A stretch of 64,000 nt of DNA from Agaricus subrufescens (GCA_029945375.1 CM057068.1:558001-622000); one strand, 5' to 3'; positions 36,679 to 49,831 are shown, counted from the stretch's first letter. Notes: generated by a model from the sequence alone, not told the origin. Numbers and translations: made by a program.

Positions 36679-37035
36679 CAATATCGTATACTCGTGGGGT
36701 TAGGTGTACTTTTGACTGCCGTTTCTGGACGAGGTCAGAATCTTCTATTTTTCTATTTTGCTTTTTTCTTCTTGGGGTTTCCTCTGCTTTGGTCGCAATT
36801 ACTTTCTGTTATCTGCTTTACATCTGCTATAATGTCTCCTATCTTTTGTGTGCGTACTAGATATGTAAATCATATTCGTTGGGTTCGAGGGCATGCCTTT
36901 CGGACTCGTTCAGCAAACGTTAATTCATATTGCTGTCTGTTACGCTAAACATGCGCTTCCAATTTCATAAATAATAAATCACCCTAAATTGCTGCTGCTA
37001 TAAATTTAATATCTCCATTAGAGAGACATTTCTCC
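36679..37035. other. Convergent 3' interval
   Basis: About 360 bp between two convergent stop codons. It is T-rich on the plus strand and AT-rich near its end, as expected for two facing 3' untranslated regions. No gene is seen. Confidence 0.4.
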
Positions 37036-38613
37036 TTAGTTTCCAACTCCCCAATCAGTTCCCATCATCTCGTTACTCTTTCCATCGGTTTCATTCAGCA
37101 ACATGTGTGCGCATTCAATACCAGTGACTGGTAGACGAAGGCTGGTGTGAACTCCACCGTAATTGAACGGTAAGCTATCTGGCAAAATACCCGCTTGTCG
37201 AAGTGTAGTTGCTTGATCCCACCAGATATGTTCTGAAGGTGAATGAAATTAATTTAGTGATTGTTCAAGGACCACGCAGCTAAGAAATGAACCGATGAGA
37301 GAATATATATAACACATACCGTTGTACAGTCGGTCACCACGGATATTCACAACTGCCACAAGTGGGATGGATATCTTCTTTCCGGTGGGGGGAACACCCG
37401 GTAAGACATAATCCACCATTTTGTCATGAGTGAAATGAACGATATTTTCCTCTATATTATGTAGCAATCAGATGGAGAAGTTGGAGAGAGAGAAGAATGA
37501 TCAGAAGCCTTACCAACGATACGATCGGCTCCTACGGTTCTTGAGATGACTTCGAGACGGATATCATCAGGGTTACAAAATATGAAATGATCTCGGTAAA
37601 AAGCGGTGAGAGCTGCGCGACCAACACCGCCAGTCATCTGAGAATAGCTTAGGCTAAGAAAAATCCTTATGCTGAAAAGAGTGGACTCACTGTCGGAACA
37701 TGATTTACATATGGTTCTTGCTATAAAACAAGCCAAAGGGATTGACATTAGAAGAGAAATGAAAAGATTACGGACCTACATACCACCATTGTCGCCATAG
37801 TATTCGCTACGCTTCGGGTTGCAAACTCAAAGTAGCAGTGCTCTTCCCAGATAGCTTCTAAATCAAAGAAGGGGCCCCCCAGCCATTTGCGTAAGAAAAC
37901 CAAAGATCGACTGTGTGACAATGCTGCGCTTCCTGCATGATAGTCTGAGCTCTGCGGGAATATGAAGTGACTCGTCGAGTGAGGATAGTTGTGAATCGTT
38001 AACCCGGTTGGTGGTTTGATCTTTTGTTCTTCTAATAAATGGAGAAGAGCTGGAATACGGGGAGCCGATTTGATGGCATCAGACTTCTCTGATATGCCGT
38101 ATGCGATCAAGCACGCAATTGGTAGTCCTTCAAGATTGCTCAAGACCCCATAAAGCTCTGGACTGGCATCGTAGGCTAAGGGAACGAGAAAGAGATACAT
38201 AGGGTTAATATGAATAGGAACAGCAATTGGATTAATCGACTCCTACCTATGATGGCAAACTTATCCCTAACATCAAGTTGAGACTGATCCAGCGCCAGAA
38301 GCCCATCCAACGCTTGCTTCAAAACCGAATTAACAGAGTTAGCAGTAGAACTGAGGTTGGACACAGTAATTCCAACAACTGCGAATCCTTCTTCTGCCCA
38401 TTTCTGTACAGGTTCCGGATCCAAAGGTTTAACGGCTGTCCTGGGACTGAGTTTAGATGGGTCGGGTAGAAAGAGGATAATTCCAGGTCCTGATCCGCGA
38501 CGACTTAAAGGCGGCTGGAGAACGATATTTGGCGCTAATTCGCGAAGAGGTGCTGAGGGGAGAGGAGGCGCCTGTTCGTTTTCTGACGACGGATCATAGA
38601 ACTTTGGAGGCAT
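37036..38613 (-). CDS. Dienelactone-hydrolase-like / SnoaL-like fusion protein
   Basis: The ATG at 38613 begins MPPKFYDPSSENEQ. The N-terminal half resembles a dienelactone hydrolase fold (GIILFLPDPSKL, WAEEGFAVVGITV, then KPPTGLTIHNYP). At the place where the nucleophile elbow should give G-x-C/S-x-G, the spliced sequence reads FAIIAYDASPEL. The C-terminal half is a SnoaL/NTF2-like domain (MTGGVGRAALTAFYRDHFIF, then ENIVHFTHDKMVDYVLPG, VVNIRGDRLYNEHIWWDQA) ending ...GTDWGVGN. The first splice junction (AIIG to AYDASP) is clear; four or so further introns are short. Fungal proteins with this two-domain layout are usually annotated as carboxymethylenebutenolidase, but the missing elbow makes activity doubtful. 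Function unknown. Confidence 0.8.
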
Positions 38614-39835
38614 GGTTGGGCAACGAATCTTGACACGACCGGCAAAGTTAATGTCTAATATACCGTACAATATAGGAGCGTCACACTGTGACAACTCACA
38701 CTGCCGTGTGCGTGAATGACTATAATTAAACTAGGGGTAATACCTACCAGGACAGGTAAAACCAATATACTACATTGTACCTATTTGAAAGAAATACGAT
38801 CGGCAAAATTGAGAATACATATGGCCCGGGACATTTTAGGCGACTGAGAGCTAAAATCAAAATAGGCAGGTCGAGGAAGAACGGAAAAGGTTGGGGTGAA
38901 ACCAAGAAAACGCGGAGGCGAGCCAAAAGTGAAAGGAAAGTTAAGAGATGGGTATGAAATGGGGAAGAACAAAAACAAAGAGCACAAAAGGATATAGAAA
39001 GGTAGTGAAAACGAAAGAGGTGTGTGTGGATGTATATCTCAAGAACTCGGACTGTATGGCATCAAAGGACACTCCGTGGCCCGGGCTGTACTCGCCAATC
39101 GTGTTTCTCCTTCAAACACTAAAATTAGCCGAGATAATCCTAATAAAAGCTAAGAGGCAACAGTCGCCGTCCCTGTCTTTCCGCTAACTTGATATCCGAG
39201 ACCCCATAATCACACTACAGTTGTAATGTAGGGGGCACCTGGGACCTGCTACACTATCACACACACAGCATTTGTCAAATGGTGGCCCGATCACTTGTGT
39301 GAGATGCCAGTATATGATATATGTTTCTATTTTTAACTATTTTGGTGCGGGCCGTAGCGGCAAAACCGCCATAACATCGACTCTGCCGAAAAAGCAGCTA
39401 ACCCTCGGGCAAGGGCCGATGCGATGGCAAATGCACGGCCTTAAGTGGTAGCAGGAATATTTAAAATTTAACCCAGGTTCTTATCAGACTCCTAATCTCC
39501 TTGGGGTGAACCCTCGTTGCGCAGGGCGCGATCATTGGGTTGCATATTTTAACAAGTTTGGTTCAGTGTGAGACGGGCTGGATAGCAGTTAGGCTTTCAG
39601 TGTATGTATCATATGCTGATCATGAAGAAATAGTAAGGTTCTAGTGATATCCTATCAACTTCAATCCTACAACAAGATGAAAAGAGTGAGATTTTTGGTA
39701 AATTACAGGTCCATTCCATCGTCATACTGCAAGGCTAAAGATTTTCAAACCGTCGTAAATATAGTCATGTCCTGGAAACAAAAGGGTTCATATCAGTGTC
39801 AAAGAAACAGAAAATCGATCTCACTCACGTTCATA
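38614..39835. other. Intergenic interval
   Basis: Open frames here are short, basic and overlapping, with no family resemblance or splice support. The stretch holds the promoter of the SnoaL-like gene and the 3' flank of the four-helix membrane protein gene. Nothing else is recognised. Confidence 0.4.
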
Positions 39836-40444
39836 TCACTTTCGGTATTGCGGCAAATGATACCATCTTGAGTTATTAACTCCCAAAACAGCTCTCCTCT
39901 CCTTCATACACCACAATGCAACCATAATCATCAACGGGATTTCGAATCCCAAGAACACAGCCTCCACAACAGCCGCAATGAATACACCATCCCAATATTC
40001 AAACCAGCCAATGAACATGTAATGGGCGTTCATCACGACTATGGCAAATGCGGCCGTATATACCAGCGCAATAAACCACGCTGAGAATATAACGAACCGT
40101 CTTGAAGACATCGGTAGAGCTGATGATTGGACTGCGGATGAACCCGAATGAGTGCTGGCCCTCAACTGCTGCTTGCGCTGCTTCCACCGACTTCCAAGAA
40201 TAGTAAAGTGATGGATAAGGACGAGACCGTAACCAGCCACGCTGAGCCAAAAGGAAGCGATTCCAAACAAAACCATTGAACAAGCGAAGACGCTAGTAGA
40301 AACCGCAAGTGATGCATAAAGGAGGTGGGTTAGCTGACGACTGGTACGTGCAGCTGGGACGCTGTCGTATTGTTGTGCGTCGATAGGGAGATCTTTGGCC
40401 ACCATTTTTGCTTGCTGGTGGAGGGCGTCAGAAAGTATGAGCAT
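39836..40444 (-). CDS. Four-helix integral membrane protein of unknown function
   Basis: A single ATG-started frame of 202 codons. Hydrophobic segments occur at about residues 37-58 (LTHLLYASLAVSTSVFACSM), 62-84 (ASFWLSVAGYGLVLIHHFTI), 115-140 (FVIFSAWFIALVYTAAFAIV) and 152-180 (GVFIAAVVEAVFLGFEIPLM). A basic loop rich in Lys/Arg/Gln sits between helices two and three. The layout matches many small tetraspan proteins of unknown role in mushrooms. An alternative start is the Met at residue 14. A donor-like GTGAGT lies 13 bases past the stop, so a longer spliced C-terminus cannot be ruled out. Confidence 0.65.
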   Translation of the reverse strand: MLILSDALHQQAKMVAKDLPIDAQQYDSVPAARTSRQLTHLLYASLAVSTSVFACSMVLFGIASFWLSVAGYGLVLIHHFTILGSRWKQRKQQLRASTHSGSSAVQSSALPMSSRRFVIFSAWFIALVYTAAFAIVVMNAHYMFIGWFEYWDGVFIAAVVEAVFLGFEIPLMIMVALWCMKERRAVLGVNNSRWYHLPQYRK

Positions 40445-41333
40445 TATTGAGAGCTAAGGGATCTTTTATAATATCCGGCAGACAATGCATGTGATCATTT
40501 CGGTGGAGCTGCGGTCAATCAACTAAAGGTATTGCAGGTGGACCTGGTGGGTAGTACGTCCGGCCGATCTTGGCATCAGGGCCGAAGTTGACCGGGCGAT
40601 GTGAGCTCTGAAAAGTTGAATATGAACCCTTTGAGAACCTACGCCCTTACTTGAGACTATTGTACAGATCCATACAAGGCGGAATTAGAAGCGAGGTCCA
40701 GCAGATGGCAGGTTCCCAGATAAGAATAGTACAGCTGCGGGGCTGTTGTATACTAAGTGTTCAAACAACAAAACGAGTGTAAATTTTGAGGCCAAGGCGG
40801 TGCATCGAAGCGAAATCAGGGCTTTTGATCGCTGTCAGAAGGGAGCTGTGGAGAGGGCAGTGAAGAATAAATTATGTAAGTCATGTCGAATATCATTAAT
40901 CCATTAATCATTCTCGGTCTGTCCATGCCGCTGGGAGCCAAGTGCATGTTTCATGTGCCAGGACGCGATAACCGAAACGTCACAATCCTTGGCATTATCA
41001 CCATGATCATATGCACCCCGCGCGCATCTTAACTTATACCTCATTGACGCGGCTTCCACAACTTCAAAAGGCAACAACCACCGACGGTGTTACTTTGTCA
41101 CGGCGGATACCAGTATTAAAGTGGGTTGGAAGTAATATGGCCAGGTCATAAGCATAACTCCTCTATAGAGAATTAAGACAATAGTAATACAAGAGACACC
41201 AGAGCGATACATAGCGGGAATAACTTACTAGTTAACAGCTATTGTAAGCCTTTAAGTTGAGCAATGGACAGAAACAGATAATGTCAAAGCAATGAAATTT
41301 ACATAAAGCAAACGGGACAGTCTTTACGAGGTC
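40445..41333. other. Intergenic interval between membrane protein and PDS5
   Basis: No coding frame of note. It includes the promoter of the membrane protein gene and the 3' flank of PDS5. Nothing else is recognised. Confidence 0.4.
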
Positions 41334-44300
41334 TCCATTCTGTCCGTTTCATCATCGTCGTCGCTTTCGTCAAGTCGTGGCTTTTTCTTGGAAGTCTGCG
41401 CCTGCAAAGACAGTAAATTTATATCGCTACAGCCAGCCGACGTTTTCACTCACCGTCTTACGCGTTCTCGCACTAGTCCGCAGGCCCTTGGCCTCCCGGG
41501 CTTCTCTATATTCTTCTTCTTTCTTTTCCTTGCCTTTTGACTTGGTTTTGGACCTTGGTTTTGCCATAGCCTTCCCTTTCCCGGTCCCCTTCCCCTTTAC
41601 CCTTCCCTCTGTTTTACGCTTCCCTTTCTTATTACTGTCTTCCATTTCGACGTCACTATCCCCTTCTTCATCACCTTCATCACCTGTACCGTCGTCCGTG
41701 TCATCATCATCATCATCATTGTCGTCTTGGTCATCATTATCGTCAGAATCCCATCTATCCTTTCTTTTACCTTTCCTTCGCTTAGTGCTTCCATTAGTCC
41801 TCCCCCTCGACCTTGACGCCTTTCTCTTTCCTGTGGAAACAGTTGATCCGGCGTCCGTTTCTCCATCTACCGCAGTACTCGTGGTAGCAGCCTTACGTTC
41901 CTTTTTCTTTGATTGTTGTTGCTGTGACATCGTTGCTACCCATTCTCGAGTTTCTTCCGGCAAGAAAGTAGTTTGGAGAATCTATGTTGGGACAAGTTCA
42001 AAGTCAAACAAGGGGGGGTTAGGATTTTTGATGTGGGGCTTTACCTTATTCGCAGCTTCCGCATTGGGCAGGGGTCGGAGGATATCAGCTGGCATTCTAA
42101 CCTTCCCTGGATAGCTGGGAAGGGGCCAAGAATGTGCTGTCGCGCGCACTTTGATGAGGTCTTGTGCCAGCTCACAAAGTATGTAAAAGTTCTACAAAAG
42201 ATTACGTTCAGTATTTCCACCTAATACGGCAGCTGTGAAGCGTGAAGCATACCTCGGAGTGTGCAAAAGAAGAATGGTCACGAACAGTCTTACCCTTCGT
42301 TGCCAGGTGATAGAGTAAGGGTACGTTTTCAGCAGTGGCCACTAAATCGAGGTAGAACTGAATGTATCTATATCGGGAAATTGGGTAAGGCGATACGAGC
42401 ACAGAAAGCAGAGGACATACTTGGCGAGGTCCAATAGATCATCATGTTCGGTACTGAAGTCCGGATGATGCGCGAGGACGTGTAACAGCCTCACAAAAAG
42501 CAACTCGAAGTATTCGACCCGTTGTTGCGGATTCAGCTTCTTGAGTAGAGAGCGGACACAAGTGGCAGCCTATAAGGGTTACAGATTTGTTCAACCGGAC
42601 AGTGAAATAGATTCTTACATTGCCCTTGACGTCTTCTTCTGGGTCATGTACCGTTAAGAAGAAGACGACACCGAACGGAGGTGGGAGTTTGCGCGTCATG
42701 TGGAGTGTGATAAGTTTGTTCAAAAAGGTCGAGCGAACTCCGTAACACGTATCCTGCAGCCCAGTATGGGAATCCTAAAGTAAAGAGATGGAAGAACAAG
42801 ACACACCTGAATGGTTAGAACCAACTTCCCAAAATTCGACATCACAGTAGAGGAGTATATATCCATCCTGGCAAGATGCAGCATGGTCAAAGCCGCTTGA
42901 AGCCTCATCCTGGACCTCGCTTTCGGGCTTCAAAGAAATAATCAGGGTTTAGTAAAAGAGAACTTGCGAGACACGTACTCCTCCTGGACGCCCTCACTCA
43001 TGGCACCTTCATACACTAGGAGAGCTTGAAGCATCTTGATCACTGGACTAACAATCTTTTCCGCCTTTTCTTTTTCTTTCTGCGGGTCCGCCTCTTTCGC
43101 CTTGCCTTTGCCTTTACCGTTTGCATCTCCGGCCGATTCGTTATTTCGGGCTGCTACCATAGCGGCAACAGCGGCATTGAGACACCGATGTCTGAAGAGC
43201 TTGAGTGTGTCGATCTTGGCCCAAAGGAGACTTGGTATTTCCTCGGTATCTTCATACCATTCGTCTGCAGTCTCTTCGCCACCCTCAGGAGTTTCGTCCT
43301 AATGTGAACATGAGTGAAAAGGGCAGGAGGGGGCAATAGAGATAGCGTACGAGAATAGGTACGTTGATGACCCTTCGTATCAAGTGTTCCACAATAATAT
43401 CGCTTAGTTCTTCAAATAGATCTGGTGCATATCTCGCATACTGAACGAGGGCCGCTATATGTGCCGCCAATTCATGATCCTCTGCTCCCTTTAGCTTATC
43501 CAGAATTCGCTACAGCGTGATTATCGATAACGTCGTTATGTATGAGGATCGTTGGGACGCACCTCAAGTACTTCTTTAGCGGCCTCAGAGCCAACTGACG
43601 CGTTCAACACCAAAAACCTCGCAGCGAACTTCGTTTGCTTCCTTTCGCTCCCCAAAACCATCTTCTTTACTTTCTCTATCACCTTTTTATCGGACACAAC
43701 CACATCATTCTCTGCCTTAACCAAATTTGCCAACAGTCTCAGTGCTATCTCTATCAGCTCATCACTTCCGGCGCCTGAATGTTCGAGTATGCATTTACAC
43801 AGTTCGCCAACGTGCGCCCTGGCCATGACAGGGGCATGTTTGGCTATTGCTTTCAGGATAACCGTGGCGTTGGCACCGGCCACTTGAGCAGAAGGAGAGC
43901 TACTATTGCGGCGTCTGGTGATCTTTTTAAGGAGTGTGGGGATGGATGACTGGTTGAATATGTGAAGGGACCCTCTGTAGAGGAGTGTTGACATAGTCGT
44001 CGTCAGTGAAGGAGACGACTGTTCCAGGCGACGCAGGAACTCGGTCTACATTGGCATGAGTTAGTCTCCATCGAAAAGCATAGTGGTTGAACAAGAAAAA
44101 AACTGACGGATGATTTGCCTAATGTCTTAATATCGGTCTGAGGGTTAAAGCATGTCTTGAGGAGCTTATAAAGTCGGTCTTGATTTAATTTTGCAAAAGA
44201 TTGAAGATCTTCAGATGCTTTATGGTCATTCATATACACGAAGGCTATAGGAAATGTTAGCTGTATTGAGCCGAGAGTAGAGTGGAGCGCACCAGTGAGA

Positions 44301-46364
44301 GTTTGAACGCAGAGGTTTAGTGTCCGTGTTATTTTCTCCTCATCTTGGTCCATCACCCCGCCCTGTAAGTTGAGTTGATTGAGTCGGTTTAATCCCCCTA
44401 ATATAAGATGACACAATACGCACATTATGATCTATACAAGCTTCAAGATATTTGTCCATGTAACTAGGTCTCCTACATCGAATATATGAGTACTTGACGG
44501 AATGAGGGTGGCTCAGCATACATTTCTTTGATGGTGGATAGCGTGGTTAGAATTTCGATTGATTTATCCGACAAATGTTTCATTACATTCAACAATTTCT
44601 CGGTCCATAAGGCAGGATCGATTTCACCACCTTTGACACCAGATGTGAGTGGGAGGATATGAGCCGCCCAGACCCGATCGGCCACGTCTCTAACAGTTGA
44701 GTAGAATGTCAGAAGTGAACATTAAACCCGTCAGAGAAGACCTACCTGATGAGAGGGTATTGACCGACGGCCTCCAATATCGAATTTGGGATCCACCCAA
44801 ATTTCTTGATTGCGATAACGTCGTTATTTTCGCTACGCAATGTAAGCAGAAGTATCCAAGAAACATGAATAGACTAGGCGTACATTTCAGGATAAGAAAG
44901 ACTGTAAAGTTTACCTAAGCTATTGAGAGCTTCAGCGCGAACAGGACCCTGTACGTTCCTTTGTTTTCAGTCGAGAGACATGAATGTCAATAGAAAAGTA
45001 CCTTTTTATCCAGGAACCGACCAGCCACACTTCGCATAAGATCTTCAGATACGTTGTGTAGAGCAGATTCGTAGTCAAGCTGCGAAAAGATCTTGCAAAC
45101 AGCTGCTCGGACTTTTTCGTCTGGATCTAGAAGCTTCGCCTCAAGTGCCTCTGCAAAACTAGATAAAAAAACGCGTCGCTTATCAAAATAGTAATACTGA
45201 CCAGCAAGGGCATCTCTCTTAGTCGGCAAGTTTGCAACTAATGCCTTCAGCGACTCAACAAACTTTAGCCTTATTGCAACAACTTTGTCGTTTTTCCGTG
45301 ATAACCAAACATCCCACGTTGTAGGGTACTTGCTCGCCAGTTCTGGGCCGTTCTTGTCCGCATACATTTCCCCCAGCGCCTGTGTAGCTAAAACTCGGAC
45401 GTTTACTTGGTCGACGCGTAGTTCCTCCACCAGTTGAGGTATTACGCCATGTAATGTGGCAGGGCATACGTGATGCAGACGTCTGATTAATTCATGCGCG
45501 TTCTGGAGTTGTTCAAATTTGTCGTCCTCGTTCTCATCATCAGACGAGATATTTGAGGCATTCGCAGCGGTAGTGGCATGTGCAGAGTCGACGATAATGT
45601 CAGTGAAATATTGACCGACGGGACGCTGGAGTTTGTCGGAAACGCCATTGCAAACTGTGACTGCAAGCCTGTATGCGGGTTGTTCTGGTCGCTGAGAGAG
45701 AGAAATTGAGTATGTCCTAAAGAACACGAATTCCTAGGCGACTTACTGGGTCCTTGTCCATAAACTGCGCGAGAATCGTGTCGAGCACGGTCTGGGGGAC
45801 AGACTGACACTCATCTAAAACTGCAATAAGAATATCACCCATGAATGACTCCATCTTTTTGTTTGCGGTACCGCGTCGCACGATGTAGAAGAAGGTGGTA
45901 AAGAAGTCGTTCATGAGTTCGTCCCCGGAAGGCAGGTCGCAGATGAGCACGGCGCTCTTGACGGTGGACAGGGACTCGAGGAGGGAGAAATATTGGTTGT
46001 GATAGGCCGAGGCGGTCTCGGAGTTCTTGAGTCCATCCTTGAGTTGTCCGATGAAGAACTGGAATATATCCCGTAGCTCTGGCTGGGTGTACGGAGCGTC
46101 GGGAGCATACAGACGGAGCAGTTCTGCAAGACAGCACGCGGTGTGCGCGCGTACACCCTGGTCCTTGTGGAAGAGGATGGTCTTGTGGATGAGTTCGGCG
46201 CGGGCGGTCGAGAGGGAGGCCTTGTCAATTTCGTCCTGGTCCTGTTTCTCAAGCTGGTCGTACAAGGCGTGAAGTTTCTTGACGATTTGGTCTGCAGTGA
46301 GGCCCCTGCCCGCAAGTTTGTCGCGAAAGACGATCTTGTTGTGGAGTCTGGTCTGGGCGACCAT
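41334..46364 (-). CDS. PDS5: Cohesin regulator Pds5
   Basis: Pds5 binds the cohesin ring and controls its loading, acetylation and release, maintaining sister chromatid cohesion. The ATG at 46364 begins MVAQTRLHNKIVFRDKLAGRG. The N-terminal part matches the family (VKKLHALYDQLEKQDQDEID, HKDQGVRAHTACCLAELLRLYAPDAPY, IFQFFIGQLK, SLSTVKSAVLICDLP). Many HEAT-like helices follow through about 20 short introns (RVLATQALGEMYAD, VRAAVCKIFSQLDYESALH, TKFAARFLVLNAS). The C-terminus is a long Lys/Arg-rich and Asp-rich tail (RRKGKRKDRWDSDDNDDQD) ending DETDRMETS after a last intron near 41.4 kb. The expected length of about 1,200 residues fits fungal Pds5. It shares a 35-bp interval with the divergent NAA15 start. 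Confidence 0.92.
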
Positions 46365-46399
46365 GATGGTTGAATGTGAGCCAGGGTTTGTTGATTACC
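46365..46399. promoter_or_regulatory. 35-bp interval between divergent PDS5 and NAA15 start codons
   Basis: Only 35 bases separate the A of the two ATG codons. Both promoters and both 5' leaders must therefore overlap each other or extend into the opposite gene's coding sequence. No TATA-like element is visible in the interval. Confidence 0.7.
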
Positions 46400-49300
46400 A
46401 TGAACAGGCCGGTGCCTGCAAAACGCATTCTGCCCTCAAAAGAGGCCTCCCTCTTCAAGGACCTCCTCAACCTCTACGAGTCCAGGCAGCTCAAGAAGGC
46501 CCTCAAAACTGCCGACCAGATCCTCAAGAAATTCCCCGAGCATGGCGGTATGCATCAGTTCATCGCCTGGCTGCCACTGATCGTCTTCTAGAGACTACCT
46601 GCATGAAGGGCCTTGTCCTCACTCACATGGGCCGTAGAGAAGAGGGCAAAGACCTTGTGAAGCAGGGCATGCGCTTCGATTTGACCTCTCATATCTGCTG
46701 GCACGTTTTTGGCCTTATCCAGAAAGGGGAAAAAAATTATGAGGAGGCTCTCAAGTCTTATACTCAGGCCCTCAAATTCGACAGGGTGAGCTTCTGGTAT
46801 CCTAGAGCTACTCTATCAATCTCTTTGACATTCTACTCTGTAGGATAATCTCAACATCCTTCGTGATGCTGCTCATCTCCAGACTCAGCTCAGAAATTTT
46901 GATGCTCTAATCGAAACGCGTCATACTATCCTACGACTTCGGCCCAACTTTCGGCAGCATTGGATAGGCCTCGCTGTAGCTTATCATCTCAACGGCAATC
47001 TGGCAGAGGGGAAGAAGGTGTTGGAGCAATTTGAACGGACGCTTAAGGTATAATCATATCTTGTTTCTCTATCCCTGACTGAGAATCGCCACAGAATATC
47101 CCAGACTATGACATTGACCATTCGGAAACGCTGTTGTACCATGTCCGTGTTCTCGAGGAACTTGGGGAGCTTAAGGAGGCACTTGATATGCTCGACACAA
47201 ATGTCAAAGAGCGAAAAATCCTCGATCGTACCTCGATTTTGGAGTATCGAGGTCCGTAAACCGCTGGCATCCCTATATTCATGACCTTGACGCGGATGAC
47301 CAGCACGCCTTTTGACTAAACTTAGCGCAGAAGAGGCGGAATCGGCCTGGCGCGCACTGATAGACCATAATCCTGACTGCTACGACTACTACAGAGCTTA
47401 TCTCTCCCAAAAAGGTCTCTCCCTCGACCCTCAAGGTAATCTCCCTTCACCTCCCTAAGTCACATACGCTCATTCGTCTACCCAAGCTCCCAGTGCCACT
47501 GAAGCTCTTGACATCCTTCAGTCGCTCTCCTCTCAAGTCCCTCGCGCGGCTGCTCCGAAACGTCTGGCTTTAGCTCTTGCACAAGGCTCTACTTTTGAAC
47601 AATTAGTTAAGCCCTATATCCTTCTCGCACTCCAAAAAGGCATTCCATCCTTGTTTTCGGATCTCAAGTCGTTGTATTCCCTCGCTAAGCCCGAAAAGCA
47701 GCAAATCATCCAGCGACTTCTCGAAGCTGAATTAAACTCCACTCCCGACGTAGAACCCTCGACATATCTATGGACACTCTACTACCTCGCACAACACCAC
47801 TCGTATTTGGGTGACCATGCAAAGGCACTAGAAATCCTCGGCGATGCAATCCAGCATACTCCAACGCTTCCCGACCTCCTGATGTTCAAAGGTCGGGTGT
47901 TGAAGCGTTGTGGTGATTATCTCGGCGCTGCACGCTCGATCAACGAAGCTCGACTGTTAGACGGTCAGGACAGATTCCTCAATACCAAGACCGGCAAGTA
48001 CCTTCTCCGTGCAGGGATGGTGAACGAGGCAAGTAGTATGTTCGGTATGTTCACCAAGGTTCGTCCGCCGTTCCATTCCTCAGTGTTTCTTGAGTTTAGA
48101 AAGTTCGATATCTACGTAGAAGGATGCTGTATCCCCAGGCACGGACCTTGAAGAGATGCAATCATTCCTTTACCTCCTCGAAGAAGGCAATGCCCATCGG
48201 GTTAACAACAAACCCAATCTCGCTCTTAAGAAGTATATGGCTGCTGTCAGGGTCTTTGAGACCTTTGAAGATGATCAGTACGACTTCCATGGGTACAATT
48301 TACGCAAGTTTACTGTGAACATCTATCTAAAGTAGGAACGCCCTTCAGTTTCTATTCTATATTTTGTGCGCTGATAGGTCGGTATTGAAGTTTAATCACC
48401 TGGGAAGACCACCTTCGTTCACACCGGTCGTATGTGACAGCGGCTATGGCTGCCTCGAGGGTATATCAACTCGTTTTTCAATCTATTCTTATTGGTTTAA
48501 TTTTCTTCAGATATTCCTCGCCGTGCATGATAATCCATCATTAGCTGAAGCTGCAACAACAGTCCGTATGTCATCTCGTTATGTTGCGCGCGCTATTATA
48601 ATTCAGATATAACACGTGTGTCGTAGCGGAACTTACGGAGGCTGAGAAAAAAGCGAAGAAGAAGGCTAAGAAGGCTGCTTCGAAGGCCGAAGAAAAGAAG
48701 GGTGCGCATTCTTGTCAAACTCGTATGAAAACCTTTATCGATACAATATTACAGCACAACAGCAACAGCAAAACGCGAACGAAGATAAAGGCCTTGAAGC
48801 GCCTCCAAAGGACGATGATCCTGAAGGAATTAAACTTTTCACCTCGCCCGATGGCCTTGAAACAGCAGCCAAACTTCTACGGCCTCTTACGAACCTCTTA
48901 ACAACATCCAACGTGGACGTAGGAAGAAGAGAGAGGATGGAAATTTGGTTATTGAGCTATGATGTTGCCATACGTCGAAGTATTATTCTGTTCTTTTTCA
49001 CCTGCAGTGCCGAAACGCTCATGAACACTCATTAAGGAAAACTTTTGCAAGCTCTGACCTGTTTAACACATGCTCAAACGCTCGATAGCTCTTACCCAGG
49101 CCTTCATCTACGCCTCGTGCACCTGCATCACTTCATTCGGACCACCCTCAAGGATAAGACACCGCCCGCACCCATAGGCCCGGCCTTTATTGAAGGCGTG
49201 AAACAGCTAGGTGTACCGGACGAGAATCAAGTTTCACTTGAAACATATAACTTGCAATACCTCCAGAAGCACACCTCTGACGCTCACTCCAGTTGTTCCG

Positions 49301-49620
49301 CGGAGGCAGTCGTGGCGTGTGCGAAGGCCATGAAAATTTTGGGCTCAAGCGTTGATGAGATCGACGAGTTGCTGTTCGGTTCATTACGCGATAGCGCCAA
49401 GGATCAATCGCCGAGGAGGGGCTGCCTAACCATCCGGATCGCCCTGGAAATGTTGGACCTCTTGACAGAGATAAAATCAGAACGGGTAGATGAATTTAGG
49501 CAAAAGTGTCAAGCGAGATTCGAACGCTCAACCGTGTTCGGGACTGCGGAGGAGATCGCAAAATTAAAAGAGGGTGTACTGGCCATACCTGACAACGGTC
49601 AGAAAGACGAGGTACTTTGA
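46400..49620 (+). CDS. NAA15: NatA N-terminal acetyltransferase auxiliary subunit (Naa15/Nat1)
   Basis: Naa15 anchors the catalytic subunit Naa10 to the ribosome for co-translational N-terminal acetylation. The ATG at 46400 begins MNRPVPAKRILPSKEASLFKD. TPR-like repeats follow across short introns: KKALKTADQILKKFPEHG, CMKGLVLTHMGRREEGKDLV, CWHVFGLIQKGEKNYEEALKSY, RDAAHLQTQLRNFD, RPNFRQHWIGLAVAYHL, LLYHVRVLEELGELKEALDM. Further on are LWTLYYLAQHHSYLGDHAKAL and FMFKGRVLKRCGDYLGAARS-like repeats, a Lys/Ala-rich basic segment near 48.65 kb typical of the family, and a C-terminal TPR region ending ...PDNGQKDEVL. About a dozen introns are needed. Length and repeat order match animal and fungal Naa15. 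Confidence 0.93.
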
Positions 49621-49831
49621 TGTTGTATTCTGTGGTAGGACGTTATTACACTCTCGGACATAGTTTTTCTAGCTGATAAACTGCCCGTGAGTGCCGGGGG
49701 AGTGTGGCATCGTGGTATAAGAAGGCTGTGCACCGAGCGAAAATCTTCTTTTTACTTCATGGAACTAGATGACATATCAGGTTGTATATATGCTATGACG
49801 GCAATGAGACACAGCTATTGCCTCGTGTCCT

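Noticed and set aside
38744..38987. Overlapping short frames on both strands
   Set aside because: They overlap one another on both strands, lack splice support and are very basic or hydrophobic, as expected from AT-rich intergenic DNA.
41377..42114. A 245-codon Ser/Leu/Phe-rich frame on the plus strand
   Set aside because: It is the antisense reading of the Lys/Arg/Asp-rich tail of PDS5. Repetitive codon content keeps it open by chance.
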